Assembly: GCA_015486915.1 (NCBI GenBank)
Contig: WFQS01000035.1
Coordinates: forward strand, 1 to 8,003
Reading direction: 5' to 3'
DNA: 8,003 nucleotides
Origin: Desulfobacteraceae bacterium
GTDB lineage: Bacteria > Desulfobacterota > Desulfobacteria > Desulfobacterales > Desulfobacteraceae
The notes beneath the pieces were generated by a model, which was not told the origin of the DNA, searched no databases, and saw nothing but the letters and a program-made list of their open reading frames with translations. A program made the translations under genes and the position numbers. Positions 1 to 7,557 of this stretch are shown one piece after another. The stretch's first letter is position 1. Every line of letters begins with the position of its first letter.

Positions 1-188
1 CAGTGCCTGCACTTATTCGGAAAGGTCAGCAAATCCACACCGGTTTCTATATGTATGCGCGGTTTGGACAAGACATTCTCAGACAACATACCGAACAGGT
101 CTTTTGTCTGAGAATGAGCAACAGCACAAGCAATCTCACACTGTTTACATCCTATACACTTCTCAGGATTAACAATTACACTTTTCAT
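1..188 (-). CDS. HycB/HydN/CooF-type poly-[4Fe-4S] ferredoxin, N-terminal part (runs off window)
   Basis: The frame begins at ATG 188-186 and stays open for 62 codons to the window edge, so the C-terminal part is missing. The start is set by a strong Shine-Dalgarno (AAGGAGGTG, 196-204) seven bases upstream. The protein opens MKSVIVNPEKCIGCKQC; C11, C14, C17 and C21 form a C-x2-C-x2-C-x3-C [4Fe-4S] motif, and C60 starts a second cluster (CRH, then a codon beginning TG that probably gives Cys). This spacing, with a long insert between the first clusters, is typical of the HycB/HydN/CooF electron-transfer subunits that serve formate dehydrogenases and hydrogenases. No signal peptide is seen, so it should be cytoplasmic. 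A role as electron carrier or subunit for the neighbouring formate dehydrogenase is inferred from position. It has its own promoter region (189-324). Confidence 0.88.
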   Translation of the reverse strand, partial: MKSVIVNPEKCIGCKQCEIACAVAHSQTKDLFGMLSENVLSKPRIHIETGVDLLTFPNKCRH

Positions 189-324
189 ATCTTTTCACCT
201 CCTTTTCACCCTGATTCTAATTTACACCAGCTATAATTTAAATCAATTAAATGATACTTAATTTGGAAGCTATGCTAATAGGGCTAAAAATAGTATAAAC
301 GGTTATAAATTGCTAACGAACGGA
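189..324 (-). promoter_or_regulatory. Leader/promoter A of the ferredoxin gene, with paired LytTR-like half-sites
   Basis: This untranslated region lies between the ModE-like regulator gene and the ferredoxin start. Two direct repeats on the minus strand, TCCGTTCGT (324-316) and ACCGTTTAT (303-295), are separated by exactly 12 bp, giving a 21-bp period or two helical turns. Both fit the published LytTR half-site consensus [TA][AC][CA]GTTN[AG][TG]. Two -10 candidates follow: TATACT (297-292), which overlaps the second half-site, and TATTAG (280-275), which would place the second half-site over the -35 region as in activator-dependent promoters. No good -35 hexamer is visible, which suits an activated promoter. 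The region is homologous to 7797-7921, with 27 consecutive identical bases at 276-302. The start point is inferred, not seen. Confidence 0.6.
196..205 (-). promoter_or_regulatory. Strong Shine-Dalgarno of the ferredoxin gene, within an 11-bp tandem repeat
   Basis: On the minus strand this reads AAAGGAGGTG, seven bases before the ATG at 188. It lies inside a short tandem duplication: the plus-strand word CTTTTCACC occurs at 191-199 and again at 202-210, with an 11-bp period. The homologous leader at 7797-7921 has only one copy of this word and therefore no strong Shine-Dalgarno. Confidence 0.85.
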
Positions 325-370
325 ATTTTCAATGCCTCAGCGCTAATTATGGCAAATTATTAACCAAACA

Positions 371-1120
371 TTAAAAATTTTTATCACCATAGAACAGTTC
401 TCTAAAACGTTTAAATGCGATATCCTCAATATCCTCTTTTAGCTTCTCAAATTTTTTTAGATGGACTATAGCTTCATCAGTGAGTTGTATCTTTTCTAAG
501 CAATCGTAACCGGATTTTAAGCATTTAATGCCCAAAGATTTTTCTAAGGTAGATATTTTATCGAAAAGTTTATTAAAGTCTATGCCAAGTTCTGAAGCTG
601 CTTCACAAATATTTTTACTCTCTTTAATTTTCCTTAAAAGCTTAAAATATGATTCATCCAGTATGTTTCCATTGCTTTTACTCTCAATATTAAAATTCAA
701 TCTGAGTTTTAACCTTACCCTCTTTTTTAAACTAAAACAGCCAAGCTGACAATTAATTACGTCTATATCACTGTTTCTAATAGTTGACCTCACTTTAAAC
801 AACCCAACTTGGGCAGCAATTGTAAACGCATCTTGGCAAGTGATTATTCCTTCTTTGTTAACTAAATGTTTTAGTAACATATAGGTTTCTTTGTCAAAAT
901 TACCTATCTTTTTTGACCCAAACTGCCCAAGCTCGCATTGGGATATTCTATAACCTCTTTCTGTAGCAACACTGCCTACAAAAGCGGGAGAAACGTTTAA
1001 TATATGAGAGATAGCCAATGCCTTTCTGCACTCTATTTTAGCATTTTCATCCGAATACTTTTGCAACAATTTAACCACTCTATATTGAATATCGTACGAT
1101 AAAACATTTAAGCTTTTCAT
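371..1120 (-). CDS. ModE-like winged-helix transcriptional regulator
   Basis: This 249-residue protein has a C-terminal region like the ModE/LysR-type winged-helix DNA-binding domain. It starts at RLKLRLNF (about 136) and runs through LLRKIKESKNICEAASELGI (161-180), LEKSLGIK (192-199) and a closing LTDEAIVHLKKFEKL (213-227). ModE regulates molybdate-related genes in many bacteria. The N-terminal half lacks the molybdate-binding (Mop/TOBE) domains and instead holds two similar modules ending in ISQCELGQFG (59-68) and VINCQLGCFS (121-130); I recall similar C-x-L-G-x-F motifs in regulators near Mo/W enzymes. No transmembrane segment is seen. The ATG at 1120 is preceded by TGAGG (1130-1126). It lies 73 bp after the formate dehydrogenase and upstream of the ferredoxin leader, suggesting control of Mo-dependent formate metabolism. 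That target is inference. Confidence 0.72.
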   Translation of the reverse strand: MKSLNVLSYDIQYRVVKLLQKYSDENAKIECRKALAISHILNVSPAFVGSVATERGYRISQCELGQFGSKKIGNFDKETYMLLKHLVNKEGIITCQDAFTIAAQVGLFKVRSTIRNSDIDVINCQLGCFSLKKRVRLKLRLNFNIESKSNGNILDESYFKLLRKIKESKNICEAASELGIDFNKLFDKISTLEKSLGIKCLKSGYDCLEKIQLTDEAIVHLKKFEKLKEDIEDIAFKRFRELFYGDKNF

Positions 1121-1193
1121 TGCAGCCTCAGCGATATTTTTTCTCCCGATTCGCAGCTCTGTGAAAAAATTAAATTAGTTAATTTTTACCTTC

Positions 1194-3902
1194 TCATATT
1201 TTTTCTATCCTGCATGCTGCCACTTTATACTCAGGAATATTTGCAATCGGATCAAGCGCAGGATTCGTTAAAATATTAGCTGCTGCTTCATGAAAATGGA
1301 ACAACACAAATATAACGTTTTGCTTAGGTCTATCGGATATACGTGTTTTCACTTTAATACTTCCTCGACGCGTAGAAACTCTTACTATCTCACCATTTTT
1401 GATATTCAATTTTTCTGCGTCTTTTTGGGAAATCTCTATATAATTTTCCGGCACAAATTTATCCAAGACATCCACCCTTCGAGATTCGTTACCAGTGTGA
1501 TAATGATAGAGTATTCTTCCGGTAGTAAGCACAAACGGATACGTCTCATCCGGAAGCTCATCGGGCAGTTTAAATTTAACCGTATGTATAACGCCTTTAC
1601 CGTCTGGTTTATTAAAATAACCATTTCTGTGAAGAATTTTCGTACCAGGGTCATTATCGTTTTTGCAAGGCCATTGAATACCCTGTTTTTCCAAGCGATA
1701 GTGATGGATACCGGCATAGGATGGCGTAAGAGACGCAGCTTCTTCCATTATCTTCGCACTATTTTTATAATACATGGGATACCCCATAGCAGCAGCTACC
1801 TCTGAAATAATCTCCCAATCAAATTTTGCACCTTTTGGCTTTTCTTTCGCTGCTCTTACAAGCTGCACTCTACGTTCCGTATTGGTGAATGTTCCATCTT
1901 TCTCGTATGCAGCAGCTGCCGGTAAAACAACATCCGCAATTTGTGCGGTTTCGGAAAGGAAAATGTCTTGTACAACGATAAAATCCAGTTTCTCAAAGCC
2001 TTCTCGCACTTTGTTTATATCCGGTTCGCTCATTAGAGGATTCTCTCCCATTATGTAAACGGCTTTTAAAGAACCGTTCAATGCCGCTTTTCCGAATTTA
2101 GAAACAGGCAGACCTATATTCTCCGGAAGTTTAGCAGCCCATGCATGTTCAAATTTTTCTCTAACGGATTTATCGGTTACACTCTGGTATCCGGGGAACA
2201 CATTTGGAAGTGCACCCAAATCACATGCACCCTGCACGTTTGCCTGTCCCCGCAAAGGATTTATGCCTGCGCCTTCACGTCCTAAATTTCCGGTTATTAG
2301 TGCAAGATTTGCCACATTTAGCACATTATCCGTTCCCGTTGTATGCTGTGTAATACCCATAGTATAAAATATGGTTGCATTTTTTGCGCTTCCGTACATC
2401 TTGGCTGCCATCTCAATCAGTTTTTTATCCACACCGGTTATTTTTGATGCACGATCCAAACTAAAATCTTTCAGTTCCTCTTTAAATTTTTCAAACCCCG
2501 CCGTATGCTCATTTATAAATTTTTCATCTATCAAATTCATATCAATAATAACTTTCATTATAGCATTAAGCAGCTCAACGTCCGTTCCGGGGTTATGTTG
2601 TATAAATATGTCTGCTATTTTAGCAATATCCATTTTTCTGGGGTCGCATACAATGATTTTAGCACCATCTTCTTTTTGATGTTTTTTCACGATCTGTGCA
2701 ATAACAGGATGCGTTTCTGTCATATTTGAGCCAATTATAAACATCACATCAGCATCTTTTATATCGTCAATAGAGTTTGTAGCAGCACCGGCACCAAGTG
2801 CCATTTTAAGTCCCGCTACGGTGGATGAATGGCAAAGTCTTGCACAATTATCCACGTTATTTGTGCCTATAACCGCACGCGCTAATTTTTGGATAACATA
2901 ATTATCTTCATTCGTGCAGCGCGAAGAACCCAGCACACCGATAGAATCAGGGCCGTATTCCCCCTTGATTTCCAAAAGTTTGCGAGATATATATTGTATT
3001 GCCTCTTCCCAACTAACCTGCCTGAACTTACCGTTTTCTCGTATCAAAGGTTTTGTGAGCCTCTCTTGGCTATTTACATATTCGTATCCGAACCTCCCTT
3101 TTACACAAGTCTTGCCATCATTTACCAATGTATTATCAGCCCCTTTCGCCATAACAATGTTATTATCTTTATCTCTATATAGTGACAGATTGCAGCCCAC
3201 ACCGCAGTAAGCACAAATTGTATCTGTTTTTTTAAGTTGGTATATCTTGCCTTTTCCTATCCTTGGCTTCTCTATTAGAGCTCCAACCGGACATGCCTGA
3301 ACGCATTCTCCGCAAAATTGACAATTCGTCTGTTCCAAGGGTAAAGCAAGAGGAGTGGAAACTTTCGTTTTATGCCCTCTAATTGCTATGCCGATTGCCT
3401 CGACAATCGCCTGGTTTTCGCAGGCGTTGACACATCGCCTGCATAATATACATTTTTGAGGGTCGAACTGTATAAAGGGATTTGTATCCCATGAAGTTTC
3501 TCTGTGTTTTACAAATACTTCTTTTTCGTCGAGGAATTCACTTTTCTTTATTTTAAATTGGTAAGCAAGATCCTGCAATATGCAATCCCCGTCCCGATCG
3601 CACGTCATACAGTCAAGAGGGTGATGCGCAAGTGTAAGTTCTACAATAGTTTTACGCGCTTCTCTAACAAGCGGAGTATCGGTAAAAATTTCCATTCCTT
3701 CCTGCACTTTTGTGATACAGGAACGTTGCAGTGTCCTTGCACCTTTTACCTCAACAACGCATACTCCGCAAGCGCCCTCTTGTGATATTCCTTTTAGATA
3801 ACAGAGCGTAGGAATATTTATGCCAATGGACTTGCATGCCTCCAAAATCGTTGTGTCTTCCGGCACATTGTAAGCGTTTTCGTTTATTTTAACCGCAACC
3901 AT
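1194..3902 (-). CDS. fdhA: Cytoplasmic Mo/W formate dehydrogenase catalytic subunit with NuoG-like N-terminus
   Basis: This 902-residue subunit should interconvert formate and CO2 and pass electrons to its NuoE/NuoF-like partners. In order it shows: a [2Fe-2S] domain (C34, C45, C48, C62); a NuoG His-Cys cluster motif (H94, C98, C101, C107); two [4Fe-4S] motifs (C151, C154, C157, C161 and C194, C197, C200, C204); and a molybdopterin oxidoreductase domain with its own [4Fe-4S] (C230, C233, C237, C266). The active-site segment NCARLCHSSTVAGL carries C357 as the probable metal ligand, encoded by TGC rather than a Sec TGA codon, followed by H358. R551 in NPLRGQANVQGACDLG matches the formate-binding Arg region of FdhF. 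A C-terminal molybdopterin-dinucleotide-binding domain follows about residue 785. No Tat signal is present. Its ATG overlaps the upstream stop as TAATG, with AGGGAGGAGG at 3916-3907. Some other CO2- or formate-linked substrate cannot be excluded. Confidence 0.93.
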   Translation of the reverse strand: MVAVKINENAYNVPEDTTILEACKSIGINIPTLCYLKGISQEGACGVCVVEVKGARTLQRSCITKVQEGMEIFTDTPLVREARKTIVELTLAHHPLDCMTCDRDGDCILQDLAYQFKIKKSEFLDEKEVFVKHRETSWDTNPFIQFDPQKCILCRRCVNACENQAIVEAIGIAIRGHKTKVSTPLALPLEQTNCQFCGECVQACPVGALIEKPRIGKGKIYQLKKTDTICAYCGVGCNLSLYRDKDNNIVMAKGADNTLVNDGKTCVKGRFGYEYVNSQERLTKPLIRENGKFRQVSWEEAIQYISRKLLEIKGEYGPDSIGVLGSSRCTNEDNYVIQKLARAVIGTNNVDNCARLCHSSTVAGLKMALGAGAATNSIDDIKDADVMFIIGSNMTETHPVIAQIVKKHQKEDGAKIIVCDPRKMDIAKIADIFIQHNPGTDVELLNAIMKVIIDMNLIDEKFINEHTAGFEKFKEELKDFSLDRASKITGVDKKLIEMAAKMYGSAKNATIFYTMGITQHTTGTDNVLNVANLALITGNLGREGAGINPLRGQANVQGACDLGALPNVFPGYQSVTDKSVREKFEHAWAAKLPENIGLPVSKFGKAALNGSLKAVYIMGENPLMSEPDINKVREGFEKLDFIVVQDIFLSETAQIADVVLPAAAAYEKDGTFTNTERRVQLVRAAKEKPKGAKFDWEIISEVAAAMGYPMYYKNSAKIMEEAASLTPSYAGIHHYRLEKQGIQWPCKNDNDPGTKILHRNGYFNKPDGKGVIHTVKFKLPDELPDETYPFVLTTGRILYHYHTGNESRRVDVLDKFVPENYIEISQKDAEKLNIKNGEIVRVSTRRGSIKVKTRISDRPKQNVIFVLFHFHEAAANILTNPALDPIANIPEYKVAACRIEKI

Positions 3903-6900
3903 TATTCCTCCTCCCTAACATCGCATCTTAAACATCGACGTGCTTCTTTTACAGCTTTTTTTGCGGTGAGTGTTTTTTCAACCTCTTTAAAACTTTCTTT
4001 TCTTGCAGAAATAGAAATCTTTGCCGGTTGAACTCTTTTCTGTAAGGAAAGTTCTTCCAATTCTTCAGCGCTAAACCTCAAAATAGGAACATTCTCCGTT
4101 GGGAAATGTACTTCATACTTCCTTTTAAGAGAGATGCCCTGTAAATATCTATCTATTGACTCGGCGGCTGTCTTTCCTGCTGCTGCTGCTTTCACCACAG
4201 TTGTCGGTCCTGTAACAATATCTCCGCCCGCGAACACTCCTTTCATAGAAGTTGACAGTGTATCAGGATCAACTATAAGTGTATTACCCGAAATTTTTAA
4301 TTCGTCTGCATTTTCAAGGAAAGACATATCAGGATTTTGCCCAATGCCTATAATAAGACTGTCTGCGGGAGTAGTAAATTCCGAACCCTTAATTGGTACA
4401 GGGCGACGACGGCCGCTTTTATCCATTTCTCCCAGCCTCATCTTAACCCACTCTATTGCTTTGATTTTTCCATTTTCTGTCATAATCCTAACTGGATCTG
4501 TCAAAAACTGAATATTAATACCCTCGGACAAAGCTTCTTCTACTTCTTCGGAGATAGCCGGCATTTCATCGCGTGTGCGCCGATAAACAATGGTTATTTT
4601 AGCTTCTTTTTTGAGTCTCCAAACTGTTCTGGCGGCATCCCTGGCAACATCCATTGCTACGTTACCGCCGCCAACTACAAATATATTTTCACCCAAGTTG
4701 ACTTTATTCCCCATTGCTACTTCCCGCAGGAATTTAATTCCATCCGTTACTCCCTCAGCATTTTCCCCTGGGATGTTCAAATTTGCTCCTTTTTGAAAAC
4801 CTACCCCGACAAATATCGCTTCAAATCCCTGTTGAAAGAGTTCAGGAATTGTAGTATCTTTACCCACAGTTACATTTGTTTTTATATTTATCCCCAGATT
4901 CATCATTCTTTTGATTTCTTCATCAAGTATGTTTCTCGGTAACCTGTATTCAGGAATACCCATTCTCAACATTCCACCCGGATAAGGCAGGGACTCAAAA
5001 ATCGTTGTATCATATCCTTTTAAGGTTAGAAAATATGCAGCGCTCAATCCTGCAGGACCTGAGCCTACGACCGCTACTTTTTTACCTTTATGTTCTTTTA
5101 TTTCTATATACGGAGTCTTGACCTTATCTGCTGCAAATCTTTTTAAAGCGCGTATGGCAATGGGTTCAGAGCTATCGCCTAAGCGACAGTGAAGTTCACA
5201 AAGGCGATCGCACACCCTTCCCAATATACGTGGAAAGGGATTTGTCCTCATTATCACTTCCAAGGCTTTGTCGAATTTTCTCTGCGCAATATAGGCAATG
5301 TAAGAAGGGGCATCCTGACCAAGAGGGCATGCATTTTGACAAGGTGCATAAACAATGTTTTCACAAACACCGGCACGACATTTTTTATATTTTATATGCT
5401 CTATATATTCGTCCCTAAAATACTTTATTGTAGTTAGTACAGGGTTAGGAGCTGTCTGTCCAAGCCCGCACAATGCGGTTAGTTTTACAATTTTTGCTGT
5501 TTTTTCGAGAAGTTCCAAATCTTTTTCCGTATCCTTACCTTCCGTAATCTTGCTGAGCATTTCCCACATTTGATAGGTGCCTTCCCTTCCCGGCGTACAC
5601 TTTCCGCATGATTCGTCCATTGCAAATTCAAGGAAATATTTAGCCGTATCCACCATGCAGGTATTCTCATCCATCACAACCACACCGCCTGATCCCATAA
5701 TAGAGCCAACCTCTTTTAAATGGTCGTAATCCATCGGGGTATCAAATAGAGGCGCAGGAATACATCCTCCGGATGGGCCTCCCGTTTGAACCGCTTTTAC
5801 TTTTTTACCTTTCGCCCCGCCTTTTCCTATATCATATACTATTGTCCTTATCGGGGTTCCTAACGGAACCTCCGCCAGCCCGGCTTTGTTTATTTTCCCG
5901 ACAAGCGAATAAACCTTCGTTCCGGTATTTTTTTCTATGCCAATTTTTGAAAACCATTCTTCTCCTTTTTTAATAATCGGCGCAATGTTACACCATGTTT
6001 CAACATTATTTATATTTGTAGGCATACCCCAAAGACCCTTATGAGCAGGAAACGGCGGACGAAGTCGCGGCCTTCCGGGCTTTCCTTCAATTGAAGCAAT
6101 GAGAGCCGTTTCTTCTCCGCACACGAATGCACCTGCACCCTTTGCAAGATGGATATCAAAAGAAAAATCAGTGCCAAAAATGTTTTCTCCGAGCAATCCG
6201 TAAGTATGTGAATCCTCTATCGCCTTATTTAACCGTTCTATTGCAAGCGGATATTCCGCACGTACATAGATATATCCTTCTTTTGCCCCCATAGCATAAG
6301 CACCGATAATCATACCCTCAATTACCATATGCGGGTCTGATTCCATCTCGTTTCTATTCATATATGCGCCGGGATCACCCTCGTCGGCATTGCAGATAAT
6401 ATATTTTATATCGCTATTCTCTTTTTCTACAAAGCCCCATTTCAAGCCCGTGAGGAAGCCTGCGCCTCCTCGACCCCTTAACCCGGATTGTTTCACCTTT
6501 TCAATAACCTGTTCCGGCGTCAGTTCTTTTAAAGTCTTAAACAGAGCTGAATATCCGCCGACTGCAATATATTCTTCAATATCCTCTGGGTTTATAATGC
6601 CGGCATCACGCATAACAAGTTTCTTTTGAGGCTTAAAAAACGAAATCTCATTCCACAGCGGAATGTTTTTAAACCCTCTCCCGTAAACAAAAGGCTTATC
6701 GGTTGTAATGTGATCCCATTCTTCAATTTTACACAGTACGTTTTTTCGCGGAATTTTGCCTTTTTCTATGAAGTCAACAATATCTTTCACGTTCTCTTTA
6801 TTAATCTTTTTGAGCATAACGATAGGCTTGCCCGGAAGCTTGACATTAACTATCGGCTCTTCGCTGCAAATTCCAAAGCATCCGGTTTTAGTAAGAAGTA

Positions 6901-7069
6901 CATCTTTTCCATCAAAATAAGTTTTTAATTCTTCCAATATTTCGTCAGCTCCGGAGGCAATTCCGCATGTTGCAAGTCCTACAGAAACGCGTGGAACATC
7001 GGGGAAAAGTTTTTTAAGACCTTCCTTCTTCACCTCACTTAAATCGTCTTTCGTTGTTATTTTTTTCAT
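3902..7069 (-). CDS. NuoF-GltD/NfnB fusion: NADH-binding flavoprotein joined to an NADPH-type oxidoreductase
   Basis: This 1055-residue protein joins two enzymes. Residues 25-90 form a thioredoxin-like [2Fe-2S] domain (C35, C64, C68). Residues about 150-560 are NuoF/HydB-like, with the FMN/NADH motifs GLRGRGGAGF (196-205), NADEGDPGAY (227-236) and GAGAFVCGEETA (311-322), then a [4Fe-4S] region in which C488, C491 and C534 are present but the usual third Cys of C-x2-C-x2-C is G494. Residues 564-628 form a GltD-type Fe-S domain (C564, C569, C577, C581, C620, C624, C628). Residues 663-975 hold a FAD site (VVGSGPAG), an NADPH-type site (VVGGGNVAMD, then YRRTRDEMPA) and a closing FAD motif (GVFAGGD). 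The C-terminus ends near RRCLRCD. The start overlaps the nuoE stop (ATGA) and has GGAGTG upstream. Hydride exchange with both NAD(H) and NADP(H), linked to the formate dehydrogenase, is inferred from the domains. Confidence 0.9.
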   Translation of the reverse strand: MKKITTKDDLSEVKKEGLKKLFPDVPRVSVGLATCGIASGADEILEELKTYFDGKDVLLTKTGCFGICSEEPIVNVKLPGKPIVMLKKINKENVKDIVDFIEKGKIPRKNVLCKIEEWDHITTDKPFVYGRGFKNIPLWNEISFFKPQKKLVMRDAGIINPEDIEEYIAVGGYSALFKTLKELTPEQVIEKVKQSGLRGRGGAGFLTGLKWGFVEKENSDIKYIICNADEGDPGAYMNRNEMESDPHMVIEGMIIGAYAMGAKEGYIYVRAEYPLAIERLNKAIEDSHTYGLLGENIFGTDFSFDIHLAKGAGAFVCGEETALIASIEGKPGRPRLRPPFPAHKGLWGMPTNINNVETWCNIAPIIKKGEEWFSKIGIEKNTGTKVYSLVGKINKAGLAEVPLGTPIRTIVYDIGKGGAKGKKVKAVQTGGPSGGCIPAPLFDTPMDYDHLKEVGSIMGSGGVVVMDENTCMVDTAKYFLEFAMDESCGKCTPGREGTYQMWEMLSKITEGKDTEKDLELLEKTAKIVKLTALCGLGQTAPNPVLTTIKYFRDEYIEHIKYKKCRAGVCENIVYAPCQNACPLGQDAPSYIAYIAQRKFDKALEVIMRTNPFPRILGRVCDRLCELHCRLGDSSEPIAIRALKRFAADKVKTPYIEIKEHKGKKVAVVGSGPAGLSAAYFLTLKGYDTTIFESLPYPGGMLRMGIPEYRLPRNILDEEIKRMMNLGINIKTNVTVGKDTTIPELFQQGFEAIFVGVGFQKGANLNIPGENAEGVTDGIKFLREVAMGNKVNLGENIFVVGGGNVAMDVARDAARTVWRLKKEAKITIVYRRTRDEMPAISEEVEEALSEGINIQFLTDPVRIMTENGKIKAIEWVKMRLGEMDKSGRRRPVPIKGSEFTTPADSLIIGIGQNPDMSFLENADELKISGNTLIVDPDTLSTSMKGVFAGGDIVTGPTTVVKAAAAGKTAAESIDRYLQGISLKRKYEVHFPTENVPILRFSAEELEELSLQKRVQPAKISISARKESFKEVEKTLTAKKAVKEARRCLRCDVREEE

Positions 7070-7557
7070 TTTTCACTCCAACCATACTTTTTAAGAATAG
7101 ATGGAAGTTTCTCCGGTGTATTGTATCCGTAGATCTTTCCATCTATTCTCACAACAGGAGCCATATTGCAGGCCCCAAAACAGCGAGCAGTATTCACAGT
7201 AAACTCTTTGTCTTTTGTTGTTAGCATAAACTTTCCATCATCTGTAGTTTCCCCCGGTTCCACTCCCAATAATTTTTCCAAACTTTTAAGAATACGAACA
7301 GCACCTCTAACATGACACGCTGTTCCCATACAGACAGTTATAATGTGTTTACCAACAGGTTTTAAGTTAAAAAATGAATAGAACGTCGCAACGCCGTAAG
7401 CCTGGCTGAGCGATACGTTAAGAACCTCTGATACATTAAATAGTGTAGCTTCTGATAGGTATCTTTCCTCTTGTTGAATGTCTTCAAAAATGCCAAGCAA
7501 TTTCCCTGAATTGTTTTTATATCTTGAAGCAATCTCGGCAATCCTTTCTTTATCCAT
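7066..7557 (-). CDS. nuoE: NuoE/HndA-like thioredoxin-fold [2Fe-2S] subunit
   Basis: This 163-residue protein has the usual NuoE/HndA/HylC length and layout: an N-terminal helical region including LNVSLSQAYGVATFYSFF (46-63), then a thioredoxin-like [2Fe-2S] domain with ligands C76 and C81 (CMGTAC) and C126 and C130 (CFGAC). All four cysteines are present. In Nuo, Hyd and Hyl complexes this subunit docks on the NuoF-like flavoprotein and takes part in electron transfer or bifurcation at the FMN. It should be cytoplasmic. Its start is fixed by AGGAGGAGGG (7571-7562) and by a TAATG overlap with the stop of the small reading frame upstream. Its own stop overlaps the fusion protein start as ATGA. 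These overlaps point to tight translational coupling and near-equal subunit production. The symbol denotes the family, not a complete Complex I. Confidence 0.92.
   Translation of the reverse strand: MDKERIAEIASRYKNNSGKLLGIFEDIQQEERYLSEATLFNVSEVLNVSLSQAYGVATFYSFFNLKPVGKHIITVCMGTACHVRGAVRILKSLEKLLGVEPGETTDDGKFMLTTKDKEFTVNTARCFGACNMAPVVRIDGKIYGYNTPEKLPSILKKYGWSEK

Larger units (their letters stand above)
153..324 (-). repeat. Dispersed repeat copy A (promoter, leader and first 12 ferredoxin codons)
   Basis: This 172-bp copy is homologous, in the same orientation, to 7761-7921 (161 bp). The only indel is 11 bp at the Shine-Dalgarno. The most conserved part is a 27-bp identical stretch at 276-302. 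Homology starts abruptly at the first LytTR-like half-site and fades after codon 12 of the ferredoxin gene, as expected for an old duplication with selection on the promoter. I see no inverted repeats or transposase marking it as a mobile element. Confidence 0.8.

Noticed and set aside
3..236. Plus-strand 77-codon frame at the window start
   Set aside because: It is antisense to the clear ferredoxin gene and its leader and has no recognisable product.
189..300. Possible riboswitch (for example a Mo/W-cofactor type) in the roughly 100-base leaders
   Set aside because: The leaders are AT-rich, and I saw no conserved stem set or known aptamer core shared by both copies.
325..345. Nine-base word CGCTGAGGC upstream of leader A, also found at the start of the ModE-like gene (minus strand, near 1125-1133)
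   Set aside because: Both are followed by a near-match to TGAAAA, which is curious, but the shared word is too short to rule out chance in 8 kb.
1164..1187. Inverted repeat between fdhA and the ModE-like gene as a terminator
   Set aside because: The stem is about 8 bp of A/T only, with no GC base and no clear U-tract beyond it. It is too weak to call in AT-rich DNA.
2832..2834. Active-site codon of the formate dehydrogenase checked for selenocysteine
   Set aside because: The codon is TGC, so the residue is Cys. Cys-type formate dehydrogenases are common and no Sec insertion is needed.
4134..4942. Plus-strand frames of 125 and 201 codons inside the fusion gene
   Set aside because: They are shadows of a long, motif-rich minus-strand gene. 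Their composition is unlike a real protein and no ribosome-binding site is evident.
6864..6969. Only three cysteines (C35, C64, C68) in the N-terminal [2Fe-2S] domain of the fusion protein
   Set aside because: From memory, NuoF-like proteins with a TCGIAxGA first motif commonly look like this, so I do not count it as a defect.
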